Shown here piece after piece: positions 60,736 through 64,000 of a stretch of DNA of 64,000 bases; the first letter of the stretch is position 1; the number at the start of each line of letters is the position of its first letter. The notes below the pieces were generated by a model. That model did not search any database, was not told where the DNA came from, and saw nothing but the letters and a program-made list of their open reading frames with translations. Source of the DNA: Occallatibacter savannae (GTDB lineage: Bacteria > Acidobacteriota > Terriglobia > Terriglobales > Acidobacteriaceae); contig NZ_QFFY01000004.1 of assembly GCF_003131205.1 (NCBI RefSeq), positions 1 to 64,000 on the forward strand, given 5' to 3'. Position numbers and translations under genes: made by a program.

Positions 60736-62076
60736 ATGGAGCGGTGCTTCAACTCGGCGTGGGTTCAATCTCGGATAGCGGACGCGGTTGGGGAGTGGGG
60801 CGCGTGTGCGGGAGCAAGCGGTGGGGGCGGCCCGCGATTCTCTTCCGAAGAGCAGCGGAAGAGAGAAGCGGCTTACGATGAGGCGCTCGATCGGGTGGAG
60901 CGAGAGGCGAAGTCTGCCGGGCGCGGAGGGAAATCACGAGCCGAGGCGCAGGGGCGCGTGAGGGAGGTTTTTCCCAGGTTCGCGACGGTTGCGCTTGGTC
61001 TCGAAGATGAAGCGGTGCAGATGCTAACGGACCGGTTCATTCCGCTCGGGACGCAATTTGCGCAATGGGCTACGCGCTTCGATCCAGCACTGGCGATGGC
61101 GGATGTGGTGCAGTCGTGCCGGAATGCGTGGACGGTGTGCGGGATTCAGCCGCTGGTTGGGGATTGCATGCAGATGACTCCGGCGATCATCGGCTACAGC
61201 CTGCTCTATCCGTATAGCGACAACTACCTTGATGACCGGAGGATTGCGAAGGAGCGGAAGCTGGAGTTCAGCGCGCGATTTCGAAACAGGCTGTGCGGGT
61301 TAGAGATTGCACCGCGAGACCGGCACGAAGCTGCCGTTTGGGCCATGGTGAGGCTGATTGAGGGGCAATATCCACGGTGGCAGTTTCAGCGCGTGTATGA
61401 GAGCTTGCTGGCGATTCACCAGGCGCAGGAGGACAGCATGGCTCAGCAGAGACGCGGCGGTTTGCTCACGCAGGCCGAGGTTCTGCGGTTGAGCTGCGCG
61501 AAGGGTGGGACGTCGGTGCTGGCGGATGCCTGTCTGTGTCACGGATATCTTTCGGATGATGAAGCCAGCTTTGCGTTCAACTGGGGAGTGCTGCTGCAAC
61601 TCGGCGACGATCTGCAGGATGTCGAGGAAGATTTAAAGCAGCGGTCGGCGACGTTGTTTACGCGGGCAGTGGAGTCCGGGATGCCGCTGGATGGGGTGGT
61701 TCGGCAGCTGCTGGCGTTCAGTGAGCGTGTAGCAGATCAGGCAGACGCGCTGCCGCATGGGGATGCGGCGCTGAAGAATCTGTTGAGAATGAGCTGGCGG
61801 TCACTGATTGTGATGGCTGTGGCGCGAGCGCGCGATTACTTCACGCGCGGATTTCTAGATGAGGTGGAGATGCAGTCGCCATTCCGGTTTGGTTTTCTGC
61901 GTGCACGGAGCAAGCGGCTGTCGGGACGGCGAGGGTTGTATCGAGTTCTCTTCGAATCATTCCTGGAGAGCGCTGATGTTGATTTGAGCGATCTGCCGGC
62001 GCCGGAGAGCTGGATGGGCACTCCCGCGGATGTCCGATTGAATAGAGTGCGAAGGCTCGCGGCTTCGATTGGCTAA
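60736..62076 (+). CDS. class I isoprenoid-synthase-fold enzyme, substrate unknown
   Basis: 446 aa, mostly helical. Two aspartate motifs expected of the trans-isoprenyl/terpene synthase fold are visible: DNYLDDR (Asp162, Asp166, Asp167) and LLQLGDDLQDVEED (Asp291, Asp292, Asp295). The rest does not resemble standard farnesyl or geranylgeranyl diphosphate synthases. It probably binds a prenyl diphosphate through Mg2+, but whether it condenses, cyclises or hydrolyses is open. The first ~45 residues look unstructured. The MFS gene follows in the same direction 83 bp away, a possible exporter of the product. Confidence 0.75.
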   Translation: MERCFNSAWVQSRIADAVGEWGACAGASGGGGPRFSSEEQRKREAAYDEALDRVEREAKSAGRGGKSRAEAQGRVREVFPRFATVALGLEDEAVQMLTDRFIPLGTQFAQWATRFDPALAMADVVQSCRNAWTVCGIQPLVGDCMQMTPAIIGYSLLYPYSDNYLDDRRIAKERKLEFSARFRNRLCGLEIAPRDRHEAAVWAMVRLIEGQYPRWQFQRVYESLLAIHQAQEDSMAQQRRGGLLTQAEVLRLSCAKGGTSVLADACLCHGYLSDDEASFAFNWGVLLQLGDDLQDVEEDLKQRSATLFTRAVESGMPLDGVVRQLLAFSERVADQADALPHGDAALKNLLRMSWRSLIVMAVARARDYFTRGFLDEVEMQSPFRFGFLRARSKRLSGRRGLYRVLFESFLESADVDLSDLPAPESWMGTPADVRLNRVRRLAASIG

Positions 62077-62159
62077 ATCATCAGCGGAGCCTACGCAAAG
62101 CCACTTATTCGTCTTGTCCTTCGAAGCCGGGGGATATTGCACCCGCGTGAAAATTCAGC

Positions 62160-63503
62160 GTGAGACCGGAGCTTCGGCGTGTGCGCCAGCGCGCCTGCAA
62201 GCATCGAACTGGATTCGTACTCTGCTGTGCCACTAGCTTCCGCTGCTCTGAGGTGGTCTTGGCCGAATCAGTTCAACCGGGCAATCGGACGCTGCGCGCA
62301 CTCGAGTGGCTGAATTTCTTCGTGGCCGATGTGCAGACCGGGCTTGGGCCATTTCTGGCGGCCTATCTTGCGGCGAGCGGGTGGAATCCGGCGCGAGTCG
62401 GGTACGCGCTGACTTTTGGCGGACTGGTGACGGTCGCGCTGCAGACCCCGGCCGGGGCGGTGGTGGATGCGGCGCGGCGCAAACGGCTTCTGGTCGGAGT
62501 GAGCGTCGCAGTGCTGGCTGTGGGAGCCATGTTGCTGCTGGCGCCGCTCCGCACATTTACGGTGTATGTCGCGCAATTTCTGATTGGCGGATCCGCACCG
62601 TTCCTGGCACCGAGCCTGGCGGCGATCACACTTGGGCTGGTCGGCACAGCGGCATTCGACAAGCAGTTCGGACGTAACCAGGCGTTCAACGCAGCGGGGA
62701 ACGTCGTAACGGCGCTGCTGGTGGCTTACGTCAGCTACAAGTTCGGGTATAGAGCCATCTTTGTCGTGCCGATTGCGCTTTCGGCTCCAGCTGTTTTTTC
62801 TGTTCTGGCCATCGATGGTAAGGAGATCGATTACGAGAGGGCTCGGGGCTCATCGGGCGACGCGGCGACAGCGCACACGGAGGGGATCGGGGGCCTGTTC
62901 AGGGACAAGGTGCTGCTGTTGTTTCTGGTGTGCGCATTTCTGTTTCATCTTGCGAATGCGGCCATGCTACCTGAGCTGGGGGAGATGCTGGCAAAGGGCA
63001 ATCCGAAGGCCGCTGCTCCGTTCATGTCGGCGTGCGTGATCGTGACGCAGCTGGTCATTACGGTCTCTGCGACATGGCTTGGGAAACGTGCGCAGACGAG
63101 AGGACGCAAGCCGCTGCTGCTGGTTGGCTTCGGTGTGCTGCCCATTCGCGGAGTGCTGTACACGCTGGCGAGAGCCGCACCTGCGCTGATCGGAATTCAG
63201 GTTCTAGATGGAGTAGCGAATGCGATCTTCGGGATTGTTTCGATTTTGGTGATCAAGGACCGAACCGAAGGCACGGGGCGTTTCAACCTGGCGTCCGGAG
63301 CTTTGGCAACGATGGTGGGGATCGGTGCAGCGCTGAGCACCACTCTCGGAGGCGTGTTGGTACAGAGGTTTGGGTATTCGGCGTCGTTTCTGGGATTGGC
63401 GGGAGTTGCAGTGATGGCGGTTGGGCTGCTGTGGGTTGGTGTGCCGGAGACGGGTTGCGCTCAGGCCGGGCCGAATCTTTCGCGGACGAGCGACATGGCC
63501 TGA
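62160..63503 (+). CDS. MFS transporter
   Basis: Up to 447 aa with about 12 membrane helices starting at LEWLNFFVADVQTGLGPFLAAYL. The intracellular loop between helices 2 and 3 has GAVVDAARRKRLLVG, the major-facilitator pattern. The first ~35 codons are not hydrophobic, and the true start may be GTG 62253 or TTG 62259. The substrate is unknown. Its 3' end overlaps the convergent tRNA nucleotidyltransferase-like gene by 43 bp. Confidence 0.85.
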   Translation: MRPELRRVRQRACKHRTGFVLCCATSFRCSEVVLAESVQPGNRTLRALEWLNFFVADVQTGLGPFLAAYLAASGWNPARVGYALTFGGLVTVALQTPAGAVVDAARRKRLLVGVSVAVLAVGAMLLLAPLRTFTVYVAQFLIGGSAPFLAPSLAAITLGLVGTAAFDKQFGRNQAFNAAGNVVTALLVAYVSYKFGYRAIFVVPIALSAPAVFSVLAIDGKEIDYERARGSSGDAATAHTEGIGGLFRDKVLLLFLVCAFLFHLANAAMLPELGEMLAKGNPKAAAPFMSACVIVTQLVITVSATWLGKRAQTRGRKPLLLVGFGVLPIRGVLYTLARAAPALIGIQVLDGVANAIFGIVSILVIKDRTEGTGRFNLASGALATMVGIGAALSTTLGGVLVQRFGYSASFLGLAGVAVMAVGLLWVGVPETGCAQAGPNLSRTSDMA

Positions 63504-64000
63504 TCGGGCGTGGAGATCGCACCTTCGAGTTGGGCGTCTTCGACTGTTTGCAGAATTTGTTTGAATGCAGGGCCGGGCTGATAGCCGGCGGCGATCAGTT
63601 CGCGGCCGGTAAGGAGGGGTGCGGGGCGGACTTCCTGCTCGGGGAGAGTTTCGTAGCGCTCGCGCATGAAGTTGTAGATGTCGAGGTTGCGATGGGCAGC
63701 CATGCAGTCCATGCGATGCAGCGCAAGGTGTTCGGGAAAGTTGTTGAGGCGGAAGAAGCGCTTGAGGGTTGAGGCTTTCATGCGCGGTGCGTCGGCGAAT
63801 CGCATGTGGTTGTCGACGAGGGCGAGAATCTGGTGCGTTTCGTCGTTGGAGAAGCGAAAGCGGCGGCAGATGTCAGCGCCGATGGCGACGCCGACCTCGA
63901 CGTGGCCGTCGAAGCGGATGCGGTCGGGAGCTTCGCGGTACGTGGGAGGCTTGCCGACATCGTGGAGGAGCGCGCCCCAGGCGAGTGTCATGGGACAGCC
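63461..64000 (-). CDS. HD-domain protein, C-terminal part of a tRNA nucleotidyltransferase-like enzyme (partial)
   Basis: The frame runs off the window end, so only the C-terminal ~180 residues are seen. The HD domain begins with LAWGALLHDVGKP (His-Asp) and has FDGHVEVGVAIGADICRRFRFS, LVDNHMRF and FFRLNNFPEHLALHRMDCMAAH. This is the arrangement of bacterial CCA-adding enzymes and poly(A) polymerases with a C-terminal HD domain. The nucleotidyltransferase part would lie beyond position 64000. Confidence 0.85.
   Translation of the reverse strand, partial: GCPMTLAWGALLHDVGKPPTYREAPDRIRFDGHVEVGVAIGADICRRFRFSNDETHQILALVDNHMRFADAPRMKASTLKRFFRLNNFPEHLALHRMDCMAAHRNLDIYNFMRERYETLPEQEVRPAPLLTGRELIAAGYQPGPAFKQILQTVEDAQLEGAISTPDQAMSLVRERFGPA

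Overview
This 64 kb window looks like chromosome of an acidobacterium, most likely class Terriglobia (Acidobacteriaceae). The support is a permease of the acidobacterial duplicated orphan permease (ADOP) type paired with a PadR regulator, a DmsE/MtrB-type cytochrome-porin pair, many Tat-targeted proteins, frequent GTG/TTG starts, GC-rich coding sequence and several families of dispersed intergenic repeats. There is no rRNA, phage, transposase, integrase or CRISPR. One tRNA (Arg, CCG) is present.

Layout. 0.5-3.8 kb: a TetR regulator overlapping a GH2 glycosidase. 4.1-8.7 kb: an accessory array of seven small single genes in both orientations, with a copy of a ~70-bp imperfect inverted repeat in nearly every gap. 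8.7-11 kb: SDR oxidoreductase, CDP-alcohol phosphatidyltransferase, GreA. 11.2-14.4 kb: a phosphoesterase - two c-type cytochromes - ECF sigma - anti-sigma operon. 14.4-16.2 kb: a second block of the repeat-bounded genes, including a nonsense-disrupted paralogue of a gene from the first block. 16.3-27.3 kb: ferritin-like protein, SigK/RskA pair, RuvX, MltG, a lipoprotein, MnmG, two small orphan genes, P1 peptidase, DUF4440 protein. 27.4-34.7 kb: Crp/Fnr regulator and an electron-transfer cluster (decaheme DmsE/MtrA, MtrB porin, two monoheme cytochromes, NapC/NirT-like membrane multiheme). 34.8-46.5 kb: RNB ribonuclease, a large tandem-repeat tract, a membrane protein, tRNA-Arg, PadR/ADOP, Tat-exported TIM-barrel protein, beta-helix protein, S1 protein, UBP zinc finger. 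46.5-54 kb: glpK-glpD and a methylcitrate-cycle cluster (prpB, prpC, an inserted secreted orphan, prpD). 54-64 kb: DUF2911, FmdB, MutS2, MBL hydrolase, BaiN-type flavoprotein, a class I isoprenoid-fold enzyme, MFS transporter and the end of an HD-domain tRNA nucleotidyltransferase-like gene.

How the genes work together. The cytochrome cluster has the parts for moving electrons between the inner-membrane quinone pool (NapC-like), periplasm (monohemes, decaheme) and outer membrane (porin). Two CRP-type dyads, one in front of the regulator and one in front of the decaheme gene, suggest the adjacent Crp/Fnr protein controls it. glpKD and prpBCD feed glycerol and propionate carbon into central metabolism.

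The most novel signal is the ~70-bp repeat that partitions the two small-gene arrays. Copies keep the ends and an apical CAA-N4-TTG, while the stems between them differ but stay paired. In each array most copies share one orientation although the genes do not. It resembles a cassette array, but it lacks the canonical integron attC core and no integrase is visible.
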